Shown here piece by piece: positions 1-7,900 of a stretch of 64,000 nt of DNA (its first letter is position 1; each line of letters starts with the position of its first letter). A model generated the notes under the pieces. The model saw only the letters and a program-made list of their open reading frames with translations, searched no databases and was not told the DNA's origin. Source of the stretch: Pedobacter sp. JY14-1 (lineage in GTDB: Bacteria > Bacteroidota > Bacteroidia > Sphingobacteriales > Sphingobacteriaceae); NCBI RefSeq assembly GCF_029269825.1, contig NZ_JARJHU010000005.1:496001-560000 (forward strand), read 5' to 3'. The position numbers and the translations under genes are program-made.

Positions 1-825
1 ATGCGCAAATACTGCTTCTTTGCGCCATCCTTCCTTCCGCATGTGCCGGATGGAGGTGGCCCCGGCGGATTTAGATAATTTGGTACCGGCGGCATCGCTG
101 AGCAACGCATGATGGTAAAAGGTATTCTGCCCGAACTGTTCATTTCCCATGGCATCCGCAAGCACGAGCTGTGCGCAGGTGGACGACCAGAGGTCTGCTC
201 CCCGGACGATGAAGTCTACCCCAAAATGCAGGTCGTCGATGACGGAAGTGAGCTGATAAGCAGGGAAGCCGTCTTTTTTGCGAACGACAACATAGCCCTG
301 GTCGGTGGGCAGAGCGGTATGAACAGGGCCTTCCGGGCTAAGCATCGTCACGGGAAAGCCCGCGGTAACGTTTAACCGCCAGCAAGTCTCCGGTGCGTCA
401 AACGGCAGGTCGCGCTGGAGGCAGTGCCCATCGTAGCCCCCGCCCCCACTACGGGCGATACGGGTACGCGAGCAGTTGCAGGCAAATAGCCTTCCGGCAT
501 CACGGAGCTGAAGGAGGGCCTGCTCATAAAGCGGCATCCGGTGCAGCTGGGAATAGTTGCGGAGAAAATCATCCGCATTGCGGGGGCCTTCCTGCCAGGA
601 AATTTCCAGGAAGTCCAGCGTATCAAAGATGTCACGAATGTATTCGGGCCTTACGCGGGCCTGGTCAAGATCGTCGATGCGCAGGAATATGGGGATGCCA
701 TGACGTTCTGCCAGTGTTGCGGTGATGATAAAAGACAGCGCGTTGCCAATGTGCAGAAAGCCGCTTGGCGTAGGCGCTATCCGGGTTTTATGGTATTTCT
801 GAGGTTCTGCTGTGGGCTCATCCAT
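1..825 (-). CDS. gluQ: Glutamyl-Q tRNA(Asp) synthetase, truncated by window edge
   Basis: A reverse-strand frame stays open for 275 codons from an ATG at 825 to the window edge, so the C-terminus is missing. The protein looks like the catalytic core of a class I glutamyl-tRNA synthetase: an HIGN version of the HIGH motif near residue 25 and KLSKS near residue 250. Between them is CNC followed by YDGHC, which matches the C-x-C...Y-x3-C zinc site of Glu-Q-RS (YadB family). That family has no anticodon-binding domain and glutamylates the queuosine at position 34 of tRNA(Asp). The missing anticodon domain cannot be confirmed because the 3' end is cut off. It lies divergent from tRNA-Asp, its expected substrate. 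A discriminating GluRS is the alternative, but the zinc motif and the short spacing between the signature motifs argue against it. Confidence 0.88.
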   Translation of the reverse strand, partial: MDEPTAEPQKYHKTRIAPTPSGFLHIGNALSFIITATLAERHGIPIFLRIDDLDQARVRPEYIRDIFDTLDFLEISWQEGPRNADDFLRNYSQLHRMPLYEQALLQLRDAGRLFACNCSRTRIARSGGGGYDGHCLQRDLPFDAPETCWRLNVTAGFPVTMLSPEGPVHTALPTDQGYVVVRKKDGFPAYQLTSVIDDLHFGVDFIVRGADLWSSTCAQLVLADAMGNEQFGQNTFYHHALLSDAAGTKLSKSAGATSIRHMRKEGWRKEAVFAH

Positions 826-899
826 AGGCTGAACGTGAAGTACCGAAAAAAATCTGCACAAAAAAAATATTATTTACTGGATAATTCGGCGAACAAATC

Positions 900-907
900 T
901 ATATTTG
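900..907 (+). promoter_or_regulatory. -7 box for tRNA-Asp
   Basis: TATATTTG matches the Bacteroidota -7 consensus TAnnTTTG and lies 50 bases before the mature tRNA. No clear -33 TTG is seen at 19-21 bases upstream. Confidence 0.5.
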
Positions 908-957
908 CGCTCCCGAAACAATGATCCAGGGCTTAACGCCAGGGCAATTTCGGAAAC

Positions 958-1031
958 GGTTTGGTAGTTCAGCTGGTTAGAATGCCGCCCTGTCACGGCG
1001 GAGGTCGCGGGTTCGAGTCCCGTCCAGACCG
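958..1031 (+). tRNA. tRNA-Asp (GTC)
   Basis: A complete cloverleaf can be drawn by hand. The 7-bp acceptor stem pairs 958-964 with 1024-1030 (one G-U pair), with a G discriminator at 1031. The anticodon stem pairs 985-989 with 997-1001 and presents anticodon GTC at 992-994. The T arm contains the usual GTTCGAGTC. CCA is not encoded. It is divergent from gluQ, whose product modifies Q34 of this tRNA. Confidence 0.97.
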
Positions 1032-1054
1032 CTAAAAGAGCCGCAAGGCACATC

Positions 1055-1090
1055 AAAAGCGCTTAGACCTGTGATCTAAGCGCTTTTTTT
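1055..1090 (+). terminator. Intrinsic terminator after tRNA-Asp
   Basis: A perfect 13-bp stem (1055-1067 with 1075-1087) has a 7-base loop and a run of seven T at 1084-1090. It starts 24 bases after the tRNA. Confidence 0.85.
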
Positions 1091-1282
1091 ACACCGAAAA
1101 TCCGCATAATACCTCAACATTTATGACTCAGTCAGCGACCTATTCGGCGACTGGTTCGGAACACCTAATTTAGTCGCAACATTAATAATTAACTAATTAT
1201 AAATCAATTATTTGAAATCATAAATTTGACCTTAAACACCTCATTTTTACATCAAATTTTTGGTTTAAAAATGAACAGATCA

Positions 1283-1479
1283 GGACTCAATCGGATGAGG
1301 TTAAACGACCTCAGTCCCGTTTGCTCCAAGGTTCGGAAACCAGCAAAATTAGTCAAAAAACTAGTTTTGATGACTAACTTGGTGACCTGTTTTGAATCTT
1401 CAAACAAGGTCACCAAACAAGAGGTTAATGATGTCCTGGACAGTTATTAGTAATGAAAATGCCCCAGAATTTACGGGGC
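1283..1479. repeat. Array of abutting, unrelated hairpins
   Basis: Consecutive inverted repeats with different sequences lie almost end to end: 1283-1317 (TGAGGT/ACCTCA with outer GGACT/AGTCC), 1320-1347 (TTTGCT/AGCAAA plus GGTT/AACC), 1349-1377 (TTAGTCA/TGACTAA around AAAACTAGTTTT), 1379-1416 (18-base arms with two mismatches), 1426-1449 (TGTCC/GGACA) and 1461-1479 (GCCCC/GGGGC). The stretch 1091-1500 holds no convincing gene; a 74-codon frame at 1226-1450 runs through the hairpins and looks accidental. The function is unknown: a structured RNA, a recombination or replication site, or a remnant of a mobile element are all possible. Confidence 0.6.
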
Positions 1480-1500
1480 GTCATGTAACATAATTAATAA

Positions 1501-1523
1501 ATTATCGGAAAAAATCCGATTAA
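1501..1523. promoter_or_regulatory. AbiEi operator, distal inverted repeat
   Basis: A 23-bp inverted repeat related to TTAATCGGA-N5-TCCGATTAA. The right arm is perfect and the left arm has two mismatches. It lies just upstream of the -33 element of the abiE promoter. AbiEi proteins studied elsewhere repress their own operon by binding two 23-bp inverted repeats, and this site fits that in number and size. Confidence 0.7.
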
Positions 1524-1533
1524 TGACGTTATA

Positions 1534-1563
1534 TTGAACATATATATATGTAAAATATTTTTA
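1534..1563 (+). promoter_or_regulatory. Promoter of abiEi-abiEii
   Basis: TTG at 1534-1536, a 19-base spacer, then TATTTTTA at 1556-1563, which differs from TAnnTTTG only in the last base. The promoter sits between the two inverted repeats, so the expected start near 1570 falls inside the second repeat. Confidence 0.6.
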
Positions 1564-1565
1564 CG

Positions 1566-1588
1566 TTAATCGGATAAATTCCGATTAA
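1566..1588. promoter_or_regulatory. AbiEi operator, proximal inverted repeat
   Basis: A perfect 23-bp inverted repeat, TTAATCGGA-N5-TCCGATTAA, centred 65 bp from the distal copy and 20 bp before the abiEi start codon. It covers the predicted transcription start. Confidence 0.75.
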
Positions 1589-1607
1589 TTAGTTATAATT
1601 TTACATT

Positions 1608-2246
1608 ATGGATTTCGATGACATGTTAACCGATTATGCTGAAGAGCCATTGACGCGGCAAATTATTTTATCCTTGATTAAGGACTACAAGCGTCCTAAT
1701 GATAAGATCGGGGAGCTCATGAAATCAGGCGAATTAACAGGCGTCAAGAACGGACTATATATACCTGGTCCTAATAGTAAGATAGCCAGGCCAGAACCGT
1801 ATTTAATCGCGAACCACCTTTGGGGGCCAAGTTATATTTCAATGGAAACTGCTTTATCTTACTGGGGGCTCATCCCGGAACGGGTTTACGAAATCACTTC
1901 GGTTACCATTAAGGCATCCAGAAAATACAAGACAAATGCCGGAAGATATACGTTCAGGCATTGCCCGCTTCCTTATTATTCCTACGGGATCAAGGGTGTC
2001 CAACTGTCGCCAAAGCAAAACATATTGATGGCATCGCCAGAAAAAGCGATTTGCGACCAGATCATCATGACCTCCGGCATTCACCTGCGCAGTATCACCC
2101 AGGCTATTAAGCTGCTTACTGACGATCTGCGCATAGACGATGATAAATTGACCGGGCTCGACCTTAGGATGATGTCAACCTGGCTTGACGCCGCACCGAA
2201 GAAGTCCAGCTTAACAATGTTAATTAAAGCACTGCAAAGTTTATGA
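1608..2246 (+). CDS. abiEi: AbiEi-family antitoxin and autorepressor
   Basis: 212 residues. This is the antitoxin half of an AbiE (type IV) toxin-antitoxin or abortive-infection pair. The N-terminal 55 residues look like a winged helix that ends in a basic, glycine-containing wing. The rest has family features such as YISMETALSYWGLIPE near residue 75 and an SPEKAICDQI segment near residue 145. It overlaps the toxin gene by 4 bp (ATGA), so the two are translationally coupled. Two 23-bp inverted repeats bracket the promoter, as expected for an AbiEi autorepressor. The first ATG is used; an in-frame ATG at 1623 is an alternative start. The position next to a tRNA, in AT-rich DNA, suggests horizontal gain, but no att duplication was found. 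Confidence 0.85.
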   Translation: MDFDDMLTDYAEEPLTRQIILSLIKDYKRPNDKIGELMKSGELTGVKNGLYIPGPNSKIARPEPYLIANHLWGPSYISMETALSYWGLIPERVYEITSVTIKASRKYKTNAGRYTFRHCPLPYYSYGIKGVQLSPKQNILMASPEKAICDQIIMTSGIHLRSITQAIKLLTDDLRIDDDKLTGLDLRMMSTWLDAAPKKSSLTMLIKALQSL

Positions 2247-3100
2247 TCATATCTGATTGGTTAAAAGAATATAACCCCCAAAATCAGCAGGAAGCGTTTG
2301 ACGCCCTGCGGGAGATCATGCAGGAGATAACGCTTGCTGGCCTTAGCCGTTCAGGCTTTTTTGAAAAAGCGGCATTTTATGGGGGAACCGCCCTGAGAAT
2401 ATTCTATGGCCTGAACAGGTATTCGGAAGACCTGGATTTCTCCCTGCTCGAAAAAAACCCAAGCTTTTCGCTGGAACCTTATTTTCAGGCGATCGTAGAT
2501 GAGTTCGCCTCGCTCGGCATTACCGTAAGTTTGAAGGAAAAGCAGAAATCTGTAGGGTCCAATGTTGAGTCTGCCTTTTTAAAATCAGATACCGTTTGGA
2601 AGGAACTGGTGCTGGAAAAGGTCGTCCCGCAAACCGGCATTAAGTTAATGCCTCAAATGAAAATTAAGATCGAGGTAGACAGGGACCCACCTTTAGGATT
2701 TGCTACGGAGGAAAAGTTACTTACACGGCCAATATCTTTTTATATAAAGACCTTTACCCTGCCGAGTCTTTTCGCAGGCAAAATGCATGCGCTATTATTC
2801 AGGAAATGGCAAAGCCGAGTGAAAGGCAGAGATTGGTATGACCTGGAATGGTACATTAAAAAAGGCATACCACTTGATTTGCACCACTTCTTGTTAAGGG
2901 CGCGCGATACCAGGGACTGGAAGGAAGAGACCATTAATAAAGAGCAGGTACTGACGTTGCTTAAGGAAAAAATAAACGAAGTCAATTTTGAACGTATTAA
3001 AGAGGATGTAATACGGTTTATCCCGGACGACGCGGCTTTAAAAATATGGAGCGCCAAATACTTTGCGGATCTGATTGAAAAGCTAAAGTTCGCAGAATAG
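2243..3100 (+). CDS. abiEii: AbiEii/AbiGii-family nucleotidyltransferase toxin
   Basis: 285 residues of the DNA polymerase beta-like nucleotidyltransferase superfamily, the toxin half of AbiE. YGGTALR at residues 46-52 and SEDLDFSL at 61-68, with Asp63 and Asp65, form the catalytic GG...DxD motif. A later K-M-HALLFR...KGRDWYDLEWY segment near residues 178-205 supplies the conserved Lys and Asp of motifs III and IV. Known homologues block growth by nucleotidyl transfer, in some cases onto tRNA 3' ends, until neutralised by the antitoxin. It overlaps abiEi by 4 bp. No terminator is evident downstream. The catalytic motifs are intact, so the toxin is probably active. Confidence 0.87.
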   Translation: MIISDWLKEYNPQNQQEAFDALREIMQEITLAGLSRSGFFEKAAFYGGTALRIFYGLNRYSEDLDFSLLEKNPSFSLEPYFQAIVDEFASLGITVSLKEKQKSVGSNVESAFLKSDTVWKELVLEKVVPQTGIKLMPQMKIKIEVDRDPPLGFATEEKLLTRPISFYIKTFTLPSLFAGKMHALLFRKWQSRVKGRDWYDLEWYIKKGIPLDLHHFLLRARDTRDWKEETINKEQVLTLLKEKINEVNFERIKEDVIRFIPDDAALKIWSAKYFADLIEKLKFAE

Positions 3101-3188
3101 GGCTGCACAGCCTATATCGACGATAACTGACTAAAATCGCTATCTTAGAAAATCCTGCTGACACGCAGGCTCCACCGTTATTACTGAC

Positions 3189-4124
3189 ATGAGAAAAATA
3201 ATGTTCACCGCGGTTTGTGCCTTATTTGCCCAAACGGCAGCTGCAAGACAACAGGTACCGAAAGTAAATGCTTACCTGGAAACGATAGAGATAAAGACGG
3301 GTAAGCGAAAAGTCATTTACCAGGACACCGTGCTTTTCGAAGCGCCGAACTGGTCAAAGGACGGGCAGTTTCTGCTGATCAACCAAAAGGGAAAGTTGCA
3401 CAAGGTATTTCTGAAGGACGGGAAAAAAGTGCAGATCGGTTTCCCGGCCAACCTTACGGCCAATAATGACCACGGGATATCACCGGATGGCAGACAGGTG
3501 GTGATCAGCAGCGGTGTGATTGAGGCAAACGATACCCTGAAGCACGGTGGATGGTCGGTTTTGTACACGGGCAGCATTGAAGGCGGTGCCCTGAAAAGAG
3601 TGACGCAACGTGGTCCCTCCTACTGGCATGGATGGAGTCCTGACGGAAGTACACTGGCATTTGTAGGCGAACGGAATGGCGGAAAAGACCTGGATGTTTT
3701 CACGGTATCCCTCAAAGATGGTAAGGAAACTCAACTGACGCAAGGCGGCGGGCTGGATGACGGCCCGGATTATTCTCCTGACGGAAAATACATTTATTAC
3801 AACTCCTTCCGTACGGGCCGGATGCAGATCTGGCGTATGGATGCTGATGGCAGCAACCAGGTCCAGCTGACGGATGACCAGTACGCGAACTGGTTTCCCC
3901 ACCCTTCACCCGATGGCAGACAACTGGTCATACTGACATTTATGGAAGACCAGTTGCAGGAACATCCTTTCGGTAAGGACGTGCAGCTCAGGCTGCTTGA
4001 TCTTGCTTCAAAGAAGTTATCGCCCCTTACACCGGTTTTCTTTGGCGGGCAGGGAACGATCAATGTTCCTTCCTGGTCACCCGACGGGAAGTCGCTGGCT
4101 TTTGTCCGGTATGAACTGAGATAG
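3189..4124 (+). CDS. Secreted TolB-like beta-propeller protein
   Basis: 311 residues with an N-terminal signal peptide (about residues 1-20, ending AAARQ). At least four PD40/WD40-like blades carry the hallmark pattern W-SPDG-x-L: GISPDG, GWSPDGSTLAF, DYSPDGKYIYY, HPSPDGRQLV and SWSPDGKSLAF. This resembles the propeller of TolB without its N-terminal domain. Such proteins in Bacteroidota are exported and of unknown substrate; a protein-interaction or dipeptidyl-peptidase-like scaffold role is possible, but no peptidase domain follows. It stands alone: the next gene is convergent, 12 bp away. A small CCTGC/GCAGG hairpin at 3154-3169 precedes the gene. The specific role is unknown. Confidence 0.75.
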   Translation: MRKIMFTAVCALFAQTAAARQQVPKVNAYLETIEIKTGKRKVIYQDTVLFEAPNWSKDGQFLLINQKGKLHKVFLKDGKKVQIGFPANLTANNDHGISPDGRQVVISSGVIEANDTLKHGGWSVLYTGSIEGGALKRVTQRGPSYWHGWSPDGSTLAFVGERNGGKDLDVFTVSLKDGKETQLTQGGGLDDGPDYSPDGKYIYYNSFRTGRMQIWRMDADGSNQVQLTDDQYANWFPHPSPDGRQLVILTFMEDQLQEHPFGKDVQLRLLDLASKKLSPLTPVFFGGQGTINVPSWSPDGKSLAFVRYELR

Positions 4125-4136
4125 GGCCGATTGTGA

Positions 4137-4868
4137 TCAGTACGCCAGGAAAAAGTCTTTCAGCAGCAGCTGATATGCATTGCTGTGGGTGCCTTGCTGA
4201 TCGTAAATGCAAAACTCTTCACGTAGGACAGGGCTTTCCGTGCAGCTGAGACAAATGATCTTGCGGATGACCGGTTTGCTGCTGTCGGACCGGACACTGA
4301 CTTCGCTTTTAAGATAAAGTCCGAATTCACGGCACATACCACTAGTAATGAGATCGGCCTGCTTTACGGGGAGTATCAGCCATAGTAAACCCTCATCGCT
4401 GAGCAGTCCGGAGGCTTTGCGGAGCATGGCCGTAAAGAAATCCTCACTGGCATGCCGTGCGATGCTTTTCCGCTGTTCAGGATTTTTCAGGTCATTGACG
4501 AAATAAGGGGGATTGGAAACGATCAGGTCGTATTTAAGCGTGTGCTGATAGTCTTCTATTGCGGTGTGCTGAACCCTCAGGCGGCCTGCAAAGGGAGAGG
4601 CGGAAAAATTGGCGGCAGCGGTAATGCTCGCCTGCTGATCGATCTCGACAGCATCCACGCTGGCTTGCGGAAAACGCTGCGCAAGCATTAAAGCAATAAC
4701 ACCCGTGCCGGTACCGATGTCGAGGATACGGGCACCGTCATCATCCGGAAGGCGGGTATGCGGCAACCCGGCCAGGGCACCTATCAGGACACCGTCGGTA
4801 TTGATCTTCATGGCACAACCCTCCTGATTGACCTGGAATTGTTTGAACCTGAAGATATGTCTTCCCAT
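4137..4868 (-). CDS. trmN6: tRNA1(Val) A37 N6-methyltransferase
   Basis: 243 residues. A Rossmann-fold SAM-dependent methyltransferase of the YfiC/TrmN6 family, which methylates N6 of A37 in tRNA1(Val). DIGTGTGV at residues 50-57 is the SAM-binding loop and NPPY at 119-122 is the N6-adenine methyltransferase catalytic motif. The N-terminal F-x-QF-V-Q-x...MKINTDGVLIGALA segment is characteristic of the family. The length matches the usual 230-250 residues. It is divergent from purL with a 95-bp intergenic region and convergent with the TolB-like gene. Confidence 0.9.
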   Translation of the reverse strand: MGRHIFRFKQFQVNQEGCAMKINTDGVLIGALAGLPHTRLPDDDGARILDIGTGTGVIALMLAQRFPQASVDAVEIDQQASITAAANFSASPFAGRLRVQHTAIEDYQHTLKYDLIVSNPPYFVNDLKNPEQRKSIARHASEDFFTAMLRKASGLLSDEGLLWLILPVKQADLITSGMCREFGLYLKSEVSVRSDSSKPVIRKIICLSCTESPVLREEFCIYDQQGTHSNAYQLLLKDFFLAY

Positions 4869-4937
4869 AGGCGTGTAAAGATGCGGAAAACATGGAATAT
4901 ATTGATCGGGAACTCCCCCATTTTAAAATATTAACCG

Positions 4938-4945
4938 TAAATTTG
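4938..4945 (+). promoter_or_regulatory. -7 box for purL
   Basis: TAAATTTG is a perfect TAnnTTTG and ends 18 bases before the purL ATG. No TTG was found at the usual -33 spacing. No PurR-type operator is recognisable. Confidence 0.5.
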
Positions 4946-4963
4946 CGGCTTGAAAATTAAAGC

Positions 4964-7900
4964 ATGATTTATTTCTTCTTAAGTCACTCTGAAACAGTTT
5001 TCGCCTTGCAAATTGAACGGGAACTGACCACCTCTGACATCACTAAACTGGAATGGCTCTTCGGCGGCGCCAGGCTGAGCACAGAAACTACCCTCGACGG
5101 TACGTTCGTAGGACCGCGTGCGGCGATGATTACGCCATGGAGTACCAATGCGGTAGAGATCACCCAGAACATGGACATTCAGGGTGTGGTGCGGATAGAA
5201 GAGTTCAAACGGGTAGCTGAGGACTTTTCGGGATACGACCCCATGCTTTCACAGAAATACGGCAGGCTTGACCAGGGCATCTATACGATCGATATCCGGC
5301 CGGAACCTATACTGGAGATTACCGATATTGCAGCCTATAACAAACAAGAGGGGCTATCCCTGAGCGAGGAAGAAGTGGCTTACCTGGAAGGGCTGGCCGG
5401 GAGGCTCGGGCGCCCGCTGACCGATTCGGAAGTGTTCGGCTTTTCGCAGGTGAACTCGGAGCACTGCCGCCACAAGATCTTCAATGGCAGGTTTATCATT
5501 GACGGTGAGGAAAAGCCTGCTTCGCTGTTCAAGCTGATCAAAAAGACTTCTGAAGAAAACCCAAATGATATTGTTTCTGCGTACAAGGACAACGTTGCCT
5601 TTGTTAAGGGACCTGTAGTTCAGCAGTTTGCCCCCAGACGTGCAGATGAACCCGATTATTATGCGGTCAGCGACTTTGAGTCGGTCATCTCGCTGAAGGC
5701 CGAAACCCACAACTTCCCGACGACAGTCGAGCCTTTTAACGGGGCGGCGACAGGCTCCGGCGGGGAGATCAGGGACAGGCTGGCCGGCGGACAGGGTGCA
5801 TTGCCCCTGGCAGGTACGGCAGTATATATGACCGCGCTTTCCCGACTGGAACAGGGACGTCCCTGGGAAAAAGGGGTCGAAGAGCGTCAGTGGCTGTACC
5901 AGACGCCTATGGACATCCTGATCAAGGCAAGTAATGGCGCGACGGATTTCGGCAATAAGTTCGGACAGCCACTGATCACCGGATCGGTGCTGACCTTCGA
6001 GCATGAGGAGGAAGGCCGTAAACTGGGCTTTGACAAAGTGATCATGCTGGCAGGTGGTGTCGGATACGGCAAGGCCAGCCAGGCTAAGAAACATAAACCT
6101 TCGGAAGGCGACAAGATCGTGGTACTGGGCGGTGAGAACTACCGCATCGGTATGGGTGGCGCAGCGGTATCTTCGGCAGATACGGGTGCCTTTGGTACCG
6201 GCATTGAGCTGAACGCGGTACAGCGCTCCAACCCGGAAATGCAGAAACGCGCGGCCAATGCAGTGCGCGGCATGGTGGAAAGCGAGTACAACAGCATCAT
6301 TTCCATCCACGACCACGGCGCAGGCGGTCACCTGAACTGCCTCTCGGAACTGGTCGAAGAGACCGGCGGTAAGATCGACCTGGACAAACTTCCGGTAGGT
6401 GACCCTACCCTTTCGGCCAAAGAGATCATTGGCAACGAATCTCAGGAACGCATGGGCCTGGTGATCGGCGAAAAAGATATTGAGACACTGCAGAAAATAA
6501 CTGACCGTGAACGTTCACCGATGTACACCGTAGGAACGGTGACCGGCGACCACCGGTTTACCTTTGAATCGGCCAGCACCGGCATTAAACCGATGGACCT
6601 GGAACTGAAGGACATGTTCGGCAGCTCGCCGAAGTTTGTCATGGAAGACCAGACTGTAGAACGCAATTACGCACCGGTAGTTTATGATGCCGCAAAGTTC
6701 AGCGAATACCTGGAGCAGGTGCTGCAACTGGAGGCCGTGGCCTGCAAGGACTGGCTGACCAATAAGGTAGACCGCTGTGTGGGCGGCCGTGTGGCCAAGC
6801 AGCAGTGTGCCGGGCCGCTGCAATTGCCGCTGAACAATGTGGGCGTAATGGCGCTGGATTTTCAGGGCAGGGAAGGTATTGCCACCTCTATTGGCCATGC
6901 GCCGGTATCGGCACTGATTGACGCAGGGGCCGGCAGCCGGATCGCGGTGGCGGAGGCCCTGTCCAACCTGGTATGGGCACCGCTGAAGGACGGGTTGAAA
7001 AGCGTATCGCTTTCGGCCAACTGGATGTGGGCCTGCAAGAATGAAGGTGAGGATGCACGTTTGTACGAAGCGGTACAGGCCTGCTCGGACTTCGCCATTG
7101 CACTGGGCATCAATATTCCGACTGGAAAGGACTCTTTGTCCATGAAACAGAAATATAAGGACGGTGATGTCATTGCGCCCGGTACAGTGATCATTTCCGC
7201 GGCAGGTAACTGTAACGACATTACCAGGGTCGTGGAACCTGTATTGCAGAAGGATGGCGGTGCGATCTATTACATCAATCTGTCTGCTGACGGATACAAG
7301 CTCGGTGGCTCTTCCTTTGCGCAGATCCTGAACAAAGTGGGCAACGAGACCCCTGATGTAAAAGATGCAGCGGCCCTGAAGACTGCCTTCAATGCGGTCC
7401 AGGAACTGATCGGGGCCGGACTGATCGAAGCTGGCCATGATATCGGCAGCGGTGGCCTGATCACTACCCTGCTGGAGCTTTGCTTTGCAGACCGTAACCT
7501 GGGCGCAAAGATTGACCTTTCCGCACTTGGCGAGGCTGACCTGCTGAAGGTACTGTTTGCGGAAAATATCGGACTGGTTTTCCAGGCAGACGCCGCCGTG
7601 GAAAGTCTGCTTTCCGCTAAGGGTGTAAGCTTCAGCAAGATTGGGGAAGTGACGGATTCAGCTGTTCTGGAGATCAGGAATGCCGGAGCTGAAGCACTGA
7701 GCCTCGATATCGACCACCTGAGGGATGTCTGGTTTAAAACGTCCTATCTGCTGGATATCCGGCAAAGCGGTGCCGAAAAGGCCAGACAACGCTACGACAA
7801 TTATAAGCACCAGGTGCTGAAATATAATTTCCCGGCAGATTTCAGCGGCAAAAAGCCGGTGATCGACGGAAGCAAACCAAGACCGAAGGCGGCAATTATC

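Noticed and set aside
874..1056. A 60-codon reverse frame over the tRNA
   Set aside because: It is the antisense of tRNA-Asp and its flank; such frames are well-known false predictions.
1226..1450. A 74-codon forward frame upstream of abiEi
   Set aside because: It runs straight through the hairpin array, has no recognisable domain or promoter, and its codons follow the palindromes. More likely an accident of the structured region.
3101..3112. GGCTG/CAGCC palindrome as terminator of abiEii
   Set aside because: The stem is only 5 bp with a 2-base loop and there is no T run.
958..3188. Integrative island at tRNA-Asp with att direct repeats
   Set aside because: The defence genes and AT-rich DNA next to a tRNA suggest an island, but I found no second copy of the tRNA 3' end and no integrase.
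5354..7438. Long reverse frames (5354-6331 and 6515-7438) across purL
   Set aside because: They are antisense to a full-length, highly conserved purL and are Arg/His-rich as expected of shadow frames in GC-rich codons.
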